Source: Rugalucina vietnamica (taxonomy: Eukaryota; Mollusca; Bivalvia; Lucinida; Lucinidae). Taken from it: a DNA stretch of 64,000 bases. Each line of letters starts with the position of its first letter. Position 1 is the stretch's first letter. Under the pieces are notes generated by a model. The model worked only from the letters and a program-made list of their open reading frames with translations, was not told the DNA's origin and did not search any database. Where the stretch lies: positions 15,619,226-15,683,225 of the forward strand of contig OZ024876.1 in the NCBI GenBank assembly GCA_964017185.1, in the 5' to 3' direction. The position numbers were made by a program, and so were the translations under genes. Of this stretch, positions 1-12,225 are shown in pieces.

Positions 1-311
1 GTATGAGTCAAGTGGGATTAAATTGAGTGTGAGTGGAGTATAGATTTGGTATGCACAACAGTCACTCAACCATCACTCACTGGAGTGTCAGATTTTCTTT
101 ATAAATCAAAGAAATTTGAAATCTTATGGACATTTGATGTTATTCCAGCATCAAATTAGCAGCAAAGACTCTGACTAGACGCCGCATATTGCGGTGAGTT
201 GTTATCTAATTTTGATGTTCACGCATGGTATCGTATTTGCTTATATGAACTCATTCCTTCTTTATTGTTTGTTTGTCTGCTTGTTTGTTTATTTGTATTT
301 CTTTCTGTGTT

Positions 312-355
<44 letters not shown>

Positions 356-373
356 TGCATGTTGGTTTATTTG

Positions 374-428
<55 letters not shown>
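312..428. repeat. CT/GA dinucleotide microsatellite
   Basis: Two pure CT tracts (312-350 and about 381-428) are separated by a short CT-poor spacer. Reading frames through the tract give only Ser-Leu or Arg-Glu repeats. The block sits between inverted arms: the motif ATTTGGTATGCACA near 45 recurs reverse-complemented near 845-863, so the microsatellite may lie inside a larger inverted-repeat element of roughly 1-950. Confidence 0.95.
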
Positions 429-430
<2 letters not shown>

Positions 431-1079
431 GGTGGGTGGGTGAGTAGATGTCTGTACGTGGGGGTAGAGGGGTGAGTCTGTGACAGCGATATCTAGCATA
501 AAGGTGCAAATGTGTCTGCATCTGGAAGTACAATGTTGACCACGCACCTAAAAATATGGATAATTGCTTTTCATGTTCAAAATAGTAGTAAATGACTTAA
601 TTGCCTTGAGAAAATCAAAATCTGTTCTAGAATTCGCGACCCCTCTCAAGAAAAGATTTGTCCCAATCATAAAACTTGGTCCAGCTGATGTATGTAATCT
701 GCTATTTAGGGATTTTTTGGAAGAAAAATGAAGAAATAAGGGTCCAAATTTTTTCGAGTAGCGCTCGAGTGAGGTGTCGCCTTCACTCAACGATTACTCG
801 AAATTTGAGTTGAGTTCGAGTGTGAGTGGGACATGAGTGGGACATGTGCATACCAAATCGAACAGTTATGCACTCACACGAGTGACTGATCAGATTATCT
901 GGATGAGTTTGAGTGGAGTATGCCTCGAGTGTAGGATGAGAATACAGCCGTTATAGATAAACCATATTATAATGAATTGTAAATACTATGTAAGATACGA
1001 ACAAAATAATGAAAATTACAGAAAATTGAAGATTGTGCTCCAAGAGAATTGCTTATATCATCTTGGTTGCCAACAAGTA

Positions 1080-1860
1080 TGCTTTACATATCTGAATCTA
1101 TATCAATAAAGTATTGTCTTATCAATTATATGATGCCACAGCTATTGGTAGTCGAGACCCGAGATATATGCAATCTTAATGGTATAGCCCTTCATTATTG
1201 GGAGATTTTTCTCTAATTTAAAAAAGTACAAGTAAGCATGTATTTAATATTAATACCACAAAAATATCAAAATATTTATATATCTGATTACAAAATTATA
1301 AAACATTGTCCTAGCAATCAGCTCATACCAATTTCAGCACTCTAGGTCTATCAGTAGCCAACTACATTTGCTTTCACATGTACACCATATTAATTCGTCC
1401 CGATTTTACTCCAATGTCTGAAGGTATTATTAATGTTCATGAAAATAAAAATCCAATGGCGTATATATTTTATATATTTTTATATAGTTAAAATGGTATA
1501 ATATAACCCTAGCAGTCATTTGATGCCATTTTCAGCACTTTAGTGCTTTTGGTTGCCGAGATACACGGCATTTTATAGGTTTACCCGTTTAAGGTTTTCT
1601 TTTTTCTCTCCTATTCCAAAAGTTTTCATTAATATTCATGACATTGAAGATCAGATTTTTCTTATACCAGATATTTCTTTTCCATAGCATTCACTCTATA
1701 CCTCTATACCACTTTCAACATTCTAGGTTTATAGACAGCCTTGGAGTAAGTGATGTTTGTATGTATACCCCCGATTTTTCTATGATTTTCTCAAATTTCT
1801 TATGTTATGTTTTGTATCATTAATATTCATGAATTAGCAAGTTCAATGATTTGAATATTA
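1080..1860. repeat. Degenerate tandem repeat, unit roughly 180 bp
   Basis: Diverged repeats share 'ccatttTcagcacTtTagg', 'gtagccgagat' and 'cattaatattcatga' blocks (for example around 1325, 1525 and 1700; 1430, 1630 and 1820). No coding frame is supported. The DNA from 1860 to about 2690 is AT-rich and holds nothing I can name beyond short 'tgacctttgacctt' motifs, which also occur near 63440-63660. Confidence 0.5.
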
Positions 1861-2689
1861 GGTATTTATGTTAAGTATTACAGTCAGGCCAATCATAGTA
1901 GTTTATAGCATATTATTGGTTTGATATGAGTATTTTTGTAAGTACAGCCAATTCGTTTGAATCCCAGGTGGGCGTGGACACAATGTTATTTTACAACATG
2001 CAGATGTGTTCATTGTTGAGGACAATATGGACAGTTATTAGAATGTTCATGTCACAAGCAGGAATTATAAAATAATATCGGAAGTGCATTAAAAAAGTCA
2101 TAGCAACTTTACAGGATCAGGTTTATAATCAAGATTAGTTGTAGCATTTTATTTTATATTGACACAATGCGATTTAGCCTGGGTGCTTTATTAGCACAAA
2201 TACGGCATGTTTACTACTTTAAACAAAGGAAAATTACGTTACATTTTAGCCCTCTGCATAACACTATGTCTATTTACAACTGTTCCACTCATGATTAAAT
2301 TTGCAAATTAAGATAAAGAAAAGAAGTGGTTGTATTTGTAAGCATTTTCAGCATATTTGCACCAGTTTGACCTCTGACCTTCTTGTGTATCGAACCCATG
2401 TGTCAAATTAATCCTTTTGGCAAGCCTCTGGGTCATTCCATATAAACTGGCAGCTGTTTTTATTTATTTTATAACATTTTCGTGACATAAAAATACATAT
2501 TATGAAATTAAGTATTATTTTTCTTACAAAATGCACTTAGTTGACCTTTGACCTTACTGTGACCTTAAAACGCAAATTCACGCTTGGCATCCGGCCCTAT
2601 GTTGTTTGTAGTATCCCAAGGAATGATTCTAGCCTGGATGCCGAGCATTAACAAAAAATGCCATCATGAGTTATCGTAGAAATTAAGCA

Positions 2690-3279
2690 CGGCCGACTAT
2701 CATAGTTTGATAAAATGATGACACTAGGATGACCTTGACCTATTTTACGACAAGGTCAATTTTGGAAACATAGGCTTTAATATTGGAAAAAAGTGAAAAC
2801 TATAGAATTTATGTAAACTATTGCAGCCTTATATAGACCTGAAAAGTGGTAGATACAAACAACTTATGGAGTAGATGAAGGTATGTGATTAATTTAGGTC
2901 AAGGTCATCTCTTGACCTTGGCCAGTCTGTCGTCCATACATATTTTTGAAAAATCTTCTTCTCTGAAACTGCTAGGCTAATCAAAGTGAAATTTCATGTG
3001 GAGCATCCATGTGTAGGGTGAATGAAAGTTTGATCGCGAAATCCGGGTCACATGACCAAGATGGCCGCCACGCCCATATATGGTAAAAACCACTCCAAAA
3101 TCTTCTTCTCCAGAACCGGCAGGCCAGTTTTCATGAAACTTGGTATGTAGCATTTGGGACTTCAGCCCATCATAGTTTGATCAAATGATGATGCTACGAT
3201 GACCTTGACCTATTTTACAGCAAGGTCAATTTTGGAAATATAGGCTTTTACATGGGAAAAAGTGAAACTATGGATTTAT
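2690..3279. repeat. H1-type satellite remnant without its left end
   Basis: This stretch carries the same tandem unit as the following H1 element: 'gatgaccttgacc', 'cttcttctctgaaac' and 'atgaccaagatggc'. It lacks the palindromic head. It looks like the truncated core of an older H1 copy into which, or beside which, the element starting at 3281 was inserted. Confidence 0.55.
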
Positions 3280-3280
3280 T

Positions 3281-5272
3281 AGCTCACCTGAGCCGAAGGC
3301 TCACAAGGTGAGCTTATAGGATGGCCATGATCCGGCGTCCGTCCGTCGTCCGACAGACGTCGTCGTCGTCCACAATTTCAAAGATCTTCTTCTCTGAAAC
3401 CGCTTGGCCAATCTAGTTGAAATTTTATGTGGAGCTTCCTTGGGTAGTGGCATTTCAAGTTTGATCGCAAAATCCAGGTCACATGACCAAGATGGCCGCC
3501 ATGCCCATATATGGTAAAAACCCTTCAAAAATCTTCTTCTCCAGAACCGGTGGGCCGATTTCCACGAAACTTGGTATGTAGCATTGGGGACTTCAGCCCA
3601 TCATAGTTTGATAAAATGATGACCCTTGGATGACCTTGACCTATTTTACGGCAAGGTCAAATTTGGAAACATAGGCTTTTACATTGGAAAAAGTGAAAAC
3701 TATGGATTTTTTGAAAACTATTGCAGCCTGAGGTCTGAAAAGTGGTAGATGCAAACAACTAATGGAGTAGATGAAGGTATGTGATTAATTTAGGTCAAGG
3801 TCATCTCTTGACCTTGGCCAGTCTGTCGTCCATTCACACTTTTCAAAGATCTTCTTCTCTGAAACTGTTGGGCCAATCAAAGTGAAATTTTATGTGGAGC
3901 ATCCATGGGTAGGGGAGATGAAAGTTTGATCGCGAAATCCAGGTCACATGACCAAGATGGCTGCGACGCCCATATATGGTAAAAACCACTAAAAAATCTT
4001 CTTCTCCAGAACCGGCAGGCCGATTTTCATGAAACTTGGTATGTAATATTTGGGACTTTAGCCCATCATAGTATGATAAAATGATGACCCTAGGATGACC
4101 TTGACCTAATTTACGGCAAGGTCAATTTTGGAAACATAGGCTTTTACATGGGAAAAAGTGAAAACTATGGATTTTTTGAAAACTATTGCAGCCTGATGCC
4201 TGAAAAGTGGTAGATGCAAACAACTAACGGAGTAGATGAAGGTATGTGATTAATGTAGGTCAAGGTCATCTCTTGACCTTCGCCAGTCTGTCGTCCATAC
4301 ACACTTTTCAAAGGTCTTCTTCTCTGAAACTGCTGGGCCAATCAAAGTGAAATTTTATGTGGAGCATCCATGGGTAGGGGAGACGAAAGTTTGATCGCGA
4401 AATCCAGGTCACATGACCAAGATGGCTGCCACACCCATATATGGTAAAAGACACTCAAAAAGACCAATGGTCCTCTGGTTTGAAAATTGTTGCAGCCTGA
4501 GACCTGAAAAGTGGTGGATGCAAACAACTAATGGAGTGGATGAAGGTGTATAATTAATTTAGGTCAAGATCATCTCTTGACCTTGGACAGTCTGTCGTCC
4601 ATACACACTTTTCAAAGATCTTCTTCTCTGAAACTGCTTGGCCAATCAAAGTGAAATTTTATGAGGAGCATCCATGGGTAGCGGGAATGAAAGTTTGATT
4701 GCAATATCCGGGTTACATGACCAAGATGGCTGCCACGCCCATATATGGTAAAAACCACTCAAAATCTTCTTCTCCAGAACTGGCAGGCAGATTTTTACGA
4801 AACTTGGTATGTAGCATTTGGGACTCCAGCCAATCATAGTTTGATCAAATGATGACCCTAGGATGACCTTGACTTATTTTATGGCAAGGTCAAATTTGGA
4901 AACATAGGCGTTTACATGGGAAAAGGCGAAAACAATGGATATTTTGGAAACTGTTGCAGCCTGAGACCTGAAAGTTGCTAGATGCAGACAACTAATGGAG
5001 TCAATGAAGGTAAGTAATAAATTAAGGCCAGTGTCATTTCTTGACTGTGACCCAAGGTCATTTAAATATCAAAATTAAGATAATGTTTTTCTTAGAAACT
5101 GGGTTTGGAAACTATTGCAACCTGAGACCTAAAACTGGGCAGATGCAGACAACTTATGAAGTCAATAAAGGTGTGTGAGTATTCAAGGTCATGGTCATTT
5201 CATGATGACTTAATACTCCAAGATCAGGCTTCAGGTGAGCGTTCTCAGGACCATTGGTCCTCTGGTTTGTTT
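3281..5272 (+). mobile_element. H1 satellite-cored element, copy 1 (unit about 465 bp)
   Basis: It starts with the palindromic head AGCTCACCTGAGCC / GGCTCAC..GGTGAGCT and runs into tandem copies of a unit of roughly 300-470 bp ('atgaccaagatggc' at about 3484, 3949, 4418 and 4719). It ends with the perfect hairpin AGGACCATTGGTCCT (5247-5261) followed by CTGGTTT. A palindromic head, satellite core and 3' hairpin with a short tail is the layout described for Helentron-associated (HINE/pearl-like) elements of bivalves; that assignment is inference. Short - strand ORFs inside are shadows of the repeated unit. Confidence 0.65.
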
Positions 5273-5274
5273 GT

Positions 5275-6758
5275 TAGCTCACCTGAGCCGAAGGCTCACA
5301 GGTGAGCTTATAGGATAGGCAGGCATCCGTCGTCCGTCGTCCGTCCGTCCACAATTTCAAATAAGAATATTTCTGAAGCTAGTAGGCCGATCTTGATCAA
5401 ATTTAATATGAACCATAATTGGGTTGGGGGATTGATGGCATTAGGTTTTGGAGCAGATTGTATCAAAATTGTGGTTTCCATGGCAACAGATAGGTCCCAT
5501 AGACTTACAATGGGAAAAACTAAAAAAATCTTCTTCTCTGAAACCACTAGGCCCACAGCTTTGATATTTGGTATGTAGCAATGGCTAATGGTCCTCTACA
5601 TAAATTATGCCATTCATGCCCCTGGGGTCAAATTTGGCCACGCCCCGGGGGTGGATAGTTTCCATAGACTTACAATTGGAAAAACTAAAAAAATCTTCTT
5701 CTCTGAAACCACTAGGCCCACAGCTTTGATATTTGGTATGTAGCAATGGCTAATGGTCCTCTACATAAATTGTGCCATTCATGCCCCTGGGGTCAAATTT
5801 GGCCACGTCCCGGGGGTTGATAGTCTCCATAGACTTACTATGGGAAAAAAAAATAAAAAATCTTCTTCTCTGAAACCACAGGGCCCACAGCTTTGATATT
5901 TTGTATGTGGCAATGGCTAATGGTCCTCTACATAAATTGTGCCAATCATGTCCCTGGGGTGAAATTTGGCCACGCCCCGGGGGTCGATAGTCTCCATAGA
6001 CCTACAATAGGAAAAACTAAAAAAATCTTCTTCTCTGAAACCACTAGGCCAACAGCTTTGATATTTGGTATGTAGCAATGGCTAATGGTCCTCAACATAA
6101 ATTGTGCCATTCATGCCCCTGGGGTCAAATTTGGCCACGCCCCGGGGGTTGATAGTCTCCATAGACTTACTATGGGAAAAAAATTAAAAAATCTTCTTCT
6201 CTGAAACCACTAGGCCCACAGCTTTGATATTTGGTATGTAGCAATGGCTAATGGTCCTCTACATAAATTGTGCCATTCATGCCCCTGGGGTCAAATTTGG
6301 CCACGCCCCGGGGGTCGATAGTCTCCATAGACTTACTATGGGAAAAAAATTCAAAAATCTTCTCTGAAACCACAGGGCACACAGCTTTGATATTTTGTAT
6401 GTGGCAATGGCTAATGATCCTCTACATAAATTGTGCCAGCCATGCCCCTGGTGTCAAATTTGGCCACGCCCCGGGGGTAGATAGTCTCCATAGACTTACA
6501 ATGGGAAAAACTAACAAAAATCTTCTTCTCTGAAACCAAAAGGCCCAGAGCTTCTATATTTTGTATGTAGCAATGTTTGGTAGTCCCCATTATAAATTGT
6601 GCCAGTCATGCCCCTGGGTCAAATTTGGCCATGCCCCGGGGGTCAATAGTGTCCATGCATAGACTTTCATTGGTCGATTCTCAATTAATTTAAATCTCAT
6701 GAGCTTACAATGTGATAATCTCTCAGGTGAGCTACAGGACCAATGGTCCTCTAGTTTG
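5275..6758 (+). mobile_element. H1 satellite-cored element, copy 2 (unit about 166 bp)
   Basis: The head is the same as copy 1 and the end matches too: hairpin AGGACCAATGGTCCT at 6736-6750, then CTAGTTT. The core unit is different, about 166 bp, repeated from roughly 5530 to 6650 ('ctctgaaaccac', 'gccacgccccgggggt', 'atggctaatggtcct'). It begins two or three bases after copy 1 ends, so the two elements abut. Short ORFs are repeat shadows. Confidence 0.7.
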
Positions 6759-7240
6759 TTTGAATTGATGCTTAACGTCCCATTCATCAGCTATGGTCAT
6801 GTGAGAATGTTGCCTCCATTCTATGGGACTTTTACAGAAAATGAGGATGTCATGACATCCAATAGGTGCTTCAAATATAACCATCCAATTAAGTCACAAA
6901 ATTAAGGCTTGTACATATTGTTGGTTTGACTTGAACCACGTTTCCTGGGCAGGCAAAGACCAGAGTGGTCAACCAGTAATCAGATGGTCAGTCAGTAGTG
7001 TATAAGCTTTGCCTGGAGGCACAAGCAGCCCATCTATTTCTCTAGGCCCCAATGAGCGGGGCCTGTTGGTTTTGACATTTGCCAGGTTAGTTTTTTTCAT
7101 ATAATAACTCACAATACAAAACTGCTTAAAATCTATCTTAGCAAATTGTAACTGATATTTATTTTATGCAGCTTCACATCTATACAATAACTTTTTCTTA
7201 CTAACCATGTCCATGTTTATTCTGTGACATTGCATTAATT
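6759..7240. other. No gene seen; dispersed-repeat fragment
   Basis: The block 'cagctatggtcatgtgag...ttgcctccatt' and 'gatgtcatgacatcc' near 6788-6860 recurs in diverged form near 23440, 44540, 54725 and 60800, so it is a low-level dispersed repeat. No exon signal with a supported frame is visible. Confidence 0.4.
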
Positions 7241-7472
7241 GAGCCGCCTCATAGGAAAACCAGCTATGTGGTTTCGGGACAGGTCTGACACAAACCGGGC
7301 TATACAAGCACAGAAGATGGCTGGAGACAGGAAATTTTAGATTTAGAAAGAAGAGGAATTCTACTATCCGTGTAGCAAAAATAAAGGCGCTGATCAAACT
7401 GCGAAGCGAATTTGCACCTTTGGTTTTGCATTTATATGCAGATTGTTTAGCATTATTTTCTCATAAGGCAGC
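7241..7472 (-). mobile_element. M1 MITE copy (diverged)
   Basis: The left terminus is GAGCCGCCTC, the right terminus is eroded (ctcataaggcagc), and the internal palindrome lies near the right end, so the copy is in reverse orientation. Confidence 0.75.
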
Positions 7473-7491
7473 ATAATTATCTTTATCCGTT

Positions 7492-7590
7492 TGAGCCATG
7501 TCATGAGAAAAAAGATTTTTTTATCGACAGAATAAGGTGCAGGCCAGTTGCACAGTAACTGCATATCTGATCAAGGTCTATGTTTTCCCA
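7492..7590 (+). mobile_element. M1 MITE fragment
   Basis: Only the left terminus (gagccatgtcatgagaaaa) and a decayed palindrome ('gcagtaactgc') remain. Confidence 0.5.
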
Positions 7591-7682
7591 GTATTAATAG
7601 TACAGCACCTCATCTTTGTATAGCCTCTGGTCATATTCTGTAGCTTTATTGACCTGTTTCTCAATAGCTGATGACAACATTT

Positions 7683-7917
7683 GAGCCGCCTCATGGGAAA
7701 ACCAACAATCTGCATAGGCGAAAACAAAGGTGCAGATCAGCTTCGCAGTAACTGCGAAGCTGATCAGCGCCTTTGTTTTCGCTACACATAGACTATAATT
7801 CCTCTACTTTCTAAATCCAAAATTTCAAGCCTTTAACCATCGTCTGTGACTGTACAGCCTGGTTTGTGTCAGATGTGGTCGGAACCCAAATTTGGTGGTT
7901 TTTTTGTGCACAGGCTC
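7683..7917 (+). mobile_element. M1 MITE, full length
   Basis: Both termini are present, with GAGCCGCCTC at the left and an eroded right end ..caggctc. The palindrome CTTCGCAGTAACTGCGAAG is intact. The 4-bp flanks match: 'attt' on both sides. Confidence 0.9.
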
Positions 7918-8010
7918 ATTTGTCGTGACTTTGCATAACTTACTTCACAAAGGCTCACCATTCGTAAGGCTCACCAGGTGAGCAGTAAGCACACTGGGGA
8001 CCTCTTTTTT

Positions 8011-8690
8011 AGCTCGACTGCACAAAGTGCAAAGAGTTTTTGTAGTTGCCTTAGTTGACTGAGGATGTTCCCGTGCATGTTCCTGTTTTCTTGCGCGTCA
8101 CACTTTGGTTAACTAAACATTTTAGAAGTCCATAACTTGACAACCAGGGGTGGGGCTAGTGGCTAAAATCTAGAACACCCTAAAAATAATTTCTAAATGA
8201 AAGAACTTAGGAAGATGGGTGGTCATTCATCTTTTTAAAATTTAATTTTGTGAAACTGACTTGTGTGTCATGAAGTTAAAGCTGGGTTGCCCTAATTTCC
8301 ATAGTCCAGTGATTTTGACATATCTTGACACACAGTATTTTTTCATTTTTCTTTCAGATAATGAGTTATACCCCAAAGTACTAATAGGTCACTGTGACGT
8401 GTTTTCGTGGTTCAATGATTTTGCCCCATATCTATGCATCACTCAATTAGTATATGAGTATACTTCTTTTACAATATGAGTACATGTATGACCAAACCTT
8501 TCATCCCAAAGTAGTTTTAGGTCACTGTGCCCTTATTTCATGGTTCATTTATTTTGCCTTTTATCTCATCACTCAGTAAATATATGGGCATTTTTTTTCA
8601 CAGTATTAGTGAGTTTGACAATGCCTTTGACCCCAAAGTCGTTTTAGTCAATGTGACCTAAGTTCACTTCACATAGTTATGAAGAAATCT
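8011..8690 (+). mobile_element. H3 satellite-cored element, truncated copy
   Basis: It begins AGCTCGACTGCACAAAGTGC, carries the 'gttcccgtgcatgttcc' block and then two to three diverged 'cagtgattttgac...' units that match the H3 core at 16300-17760. It has no 3' hairpin. Confidence 0.6.
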
Positions 8691-8903
8691 CAGATTTGCA
8701 TTTACTGTATGTGTATGTTACAGTAAGAAAATGGTTACATAACTAAAATCCTCTTCTTTTCATACTAAAATTCAATGTTTTGTTCTTCTCTGCAGGTCTA
8801 CAGTTTAGAGCATCATGAAAGTTATTTTAAATGTTGGTTTATGCACCAAACGAAATTGGTTTTTGGCACTTTGGTCTTTGCATGGCAAAGATATTTTGAT
8901 CTA

Positions 8904-9505
8904 AAGGGTGTTAAGAAAGTTCGTTCCGCGCAAAATTTGCTTTCCTGATAGCTTGACTTTAATGCTTTAAAACTAAAAAATGACAAAACCAGACTTTAAT
9001 TTGGATGAATATGAAAAGCTAAAAGCAAAGATGTTTTAAATCAGATACTTGGCCATGACCAAAACAGCCATCAAACACTGGCACCCATTTTCTTACCCTT
9101 GAACTTTTACACAAAAATGGGGGTATACTAGAAAATATCTTTGCCATGCCAAGACAAATGCGTAAAAATCCTCAATAGTTTAATGAATAAAGCCTAAATG
9201 GACTTCTTATTCGCCATTTGCAATAGTTTTGTGATGTCTTCAATAATAAACCTGTATAGAAAAATCAAAAATCAAAATTTTAAGAAAATTCTCAGAAAAT
9301 TGAATTTTTTACGAAATTGTGAAATAAAGTATCCTTAGAAAATATACATCTGTGAAGCAACTCGACGTTTGACAGCGTTTCTACTTCTGTACTTTATCTG
9401 AGAAAACAACAGATTCATGGCAAATGCAGCATTTAATTAGTTAATTTCTCTAAAATGCTTTCAAACCAAGTGGTAAACTGCCGAACGAACTTTCTTAACA
9501 CCCTT
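8904..9505. mobile_element. 602-bp TIR element with TA flanks
   Basis: Perfect inverted termini AAGGGTGTTAAGAAAGTTCG (continuing TTC) occur at 8904 and, reverse-complemented, up to 9505. Both ends are bordered by TA, as expected of Tc1/mariner-type target duplication. The interior has no coding frame, so the element is non-autonomous. Confidence 0.75.
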
Positions 9506-9675
9506 TATACAGAGACCCTCATTTTGCTACAAAAGTCAAAGTGATAAATATTATGGGTACTGTCTCTTGATCACCATTTCTCTGTTGATATCTTTTCCAT
9601 TGCATCAACATAAAAGTCTTATTTAGCCATTCATGTCTTTTGAAAGATGAAAAGCATGCTTAAACAGCAATCTTT

Positions 9676-12052
9676 ATAGCCCCGCTTTGAAAAAGTGGGG
9701 CTATACTGGATTCACCATGTCCTTCCGTCGTTCCGTCCTTCCGTCCTTCCGTTATTCCGTTATTCCGTCCAAATTTCATTTCCACTCAATATCTTGAGAA
9801 CCAGTTTACAGAATCTGACCAAATTTTGTATGTACATTAACATTGACAAGATCTAGCTTGGGATTGTTGACCGTCATTTTTCGCAAAATTTTGACAGAGT
9901 TACTGCCCTTGATTGACGTCAGAATTTCGTTTCCGCTCAATATCTTGAGAACGAATTCACAGAATCCGACCAAATTTTGTATGCACATCATCATTGACAA
10001 GATCTAGCTTGGGATTGTTACCCGTCATTTTTCGCAAAATTTTGACGGAGTTACGGCCCTTGATTGACGTCAGAATTTTGTTTCCGCTCAATATCTTAAG
10101 AACGAATTGACAGAATCCGGCCAAATTTTGTGTACACATCAACATTGACAAGATCTAGCTTGGGATTGTTACCCGTCATTTTTTGCAAAATTTTGACGGA
10201 GTTACGGCCCTTAATTGACGTCAGAATTTCGTTTCCGCTCAATATCTTGAGAACGAATTGACAGAATCCGACCAAATTTTGTGTGCACATCAACATTGAC
10301 AAGATCTAGCTTGGGATTGTTACCCGTCTTTTTTCGCAAAATTTTGATGGAGTTACGGCCCTTGATTGACGTCAGAATTTCGTTTCCGCTCAATATCTTG
10401 AGAACGAATTGACAGAATCCGGCCAAATTTTGTTTACACATCAACATTGACAAGATCTAGCTTGGGATTATTACCCGTCATTTTTTGCAAAATTTTGACG
10501 GAGTTACGGCCCTTAATTGACGTCAGAATTTTGTTTCCGCTCAATATCTTGAGAACGAATTGACAGAATCCGACCAAATTTTGTGTGCACATCAACATTG
10601 ACAAGATCTAGCTTGGGATTGTTACCCGTCATTTTTCGCAAAATTTTGACGGAGTTACGGCCCTTGATTGACGTCAGAATTTTGTTTCCGCTCAATATCT
10701 TGAGAACGAATTGACAGAATCCGACCAAATTTTGTATGCCCGTCATCATTGACAAGATCTAGCTTGGGATTGTTACCCGTCATTTTTCACAAAATTTTGA
10801 CGGAGTTACGGCCCTTGATTGATGTCAGAATTTTGTTTCCGCTCAATATCTCGAGAACAAATTGACAGAATCTGATCACATTTTGTATGCACATCAACAT
10901 TGACAACATCTACCTTGGTATTGTTGCCCGTCATTTTTCGCAAAATTTTGACGGAGTTAAGGCCCTTGATTGACGTCCTAATTTCGTTTCCGCTCAATAT
11001 CTCGAGAACCGATTAACAGAATCTGACCAAATTTTGTATGCACATTAACATTGACAAGATCTAGCTTGGGATTGTTGCCTGTCATTTTTCGCAAAATTTT
11101 GACGGAGTTATGGCCCTTGATTGACGTCAGAATTTCGTTTCCGCTCAGTATCTCGAGAACGAATTGATAGAATCTGACCAAATTTTATATGCACATCAAC
11201 ATTGACATGATCTAGCTTGAGATTGTTGCCTGTCATTTTTTTTTGCAAAATTTGGACAGAGTTATGGCCCTTGGTTGACGCCAGAATTTCGTTTCCGCTC
11301 AATATCTCGAGAACAAATTGATAGAATCTGACCAAATTTTATATGCACATCAACATTGACATGATCTAGCTTGAGATTGTTGCCCGTCATTTTTCGCAAA
11401 ATTTGGACGGAGTTATGGCCCTTGGTTGACGTCAGAATTCCGTTTCCGCTCAATATCTGGAGAACAAATTGACAGAATCTGACCAAAATTAATATGCGCA
11501 TCAACATTGTTAAGGTCTAGCTTGGGATTTTTGCCCGTCATTTTTCGCAAAATTTTGACGCCCTTGATTGAGGTCAGAATTTTGTTTTCGCTCAATATCT
11601 CGAGAACAAATTGATAGAATCTGACCAGATTTTATATGCACATCAACATTGACATGATCTAGCTTGGCAATGTTGCCTGTTACTTTTCGCAAAATTTTGA
11701 CGGAGTAACAGCTCTTGATTGACATCAGAATATAGATTCCACTCAATATATTGAGAATGAATTGACAGAATCTGACTAAATTTTGTATGCACATCAACAT
11801 CGACAAGATCTAGCTTGGGATTGTTGCCTGTCTTTTTTTTGCAAAATCTTAGAGTTTTGGCCCTTGATTGATGCCAGAATTTTGTTTCTGCTCAATACCT
11901 TAAGAACAAATTGTCAGAATCTGACCAATCTTTTTATGTGCATCAACATTAACAAGATCTAAGTTGGCATTGTTGCCCGTCATTGTTTGTCTCTCCCTAG
12001 CAAAAAGCTCAGAAGCGGGGCTATAGTCAGATCCTCTGACAATTCTAGTTTT
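9676..12052 (+). mobile_element. H2 satellite-cored element with a 151-bp tandem array
   Basis: The head is ATAGCCCCGCTTTGAAAAAG and its inverse 'agcggggctata' appears near 12015. A hairpin GTCAGATCCTCTGAC (12026-12040) is followed by AATTCTAGTTTT. The core (about 9790-11990) holds about 15 copies of a 151-bp unit: 'gacaagatctagcttggg' recurs every 151 bp from 9845. The chain of overlapping - strand ORFs of about 64-81 aa results from this unit; 151 is not a multiple of three, so no continuous protein is possible. Confidence 0.8.
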
Positions 12053-12079
12053 TTGTGGAACAAACTTTCTGAGCACTGT

Positions 12080-12219
12080 TTAGAAGAGGAATTGTACTGT
12101 CTTTGAAGCGAAAAAACAAAGCCGCTGATCAGCTGTGCAGTTACTGCACAGCTAATCTTCGCCCTTTTCGCATATGATGCCAAAATCTGTTTTTCTCTTG
12201 AGGGCATTATGATGCGGCT
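12080..12219 (-). mobile_element. M1 MITE, partial reverse copy
   Basis: The palindrome variant GCTGTGCAGTTACTGCACAG and the terminus 'gatgcggctc' are present. The far end is lost where it meets the H2 element. Confidence 0.65.
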
Positions 12220-12225
12220 CATTAT

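Noticed and set aside
194..547. Overlapping ORFs of 82-104 aa on both strands
   Set aside because: Entirely produced by the CT/GA microsatellite (Ser-Leu and Arg-Glu repeats).
9806..11806. Chain of similar - strand ORFs (MSMLMCTQNLAGF... type)
   Set aside because: They come from the 151-bp tandem unit. The frame shifts at every unit, so no real protein or gene family array exists.
9790..11990. CRISPR-like appearance of a regular 151-bp repeat
   Set aside because: The units are contiguous with no unique spacers, and the context is eukaryotic. This is a satellite.
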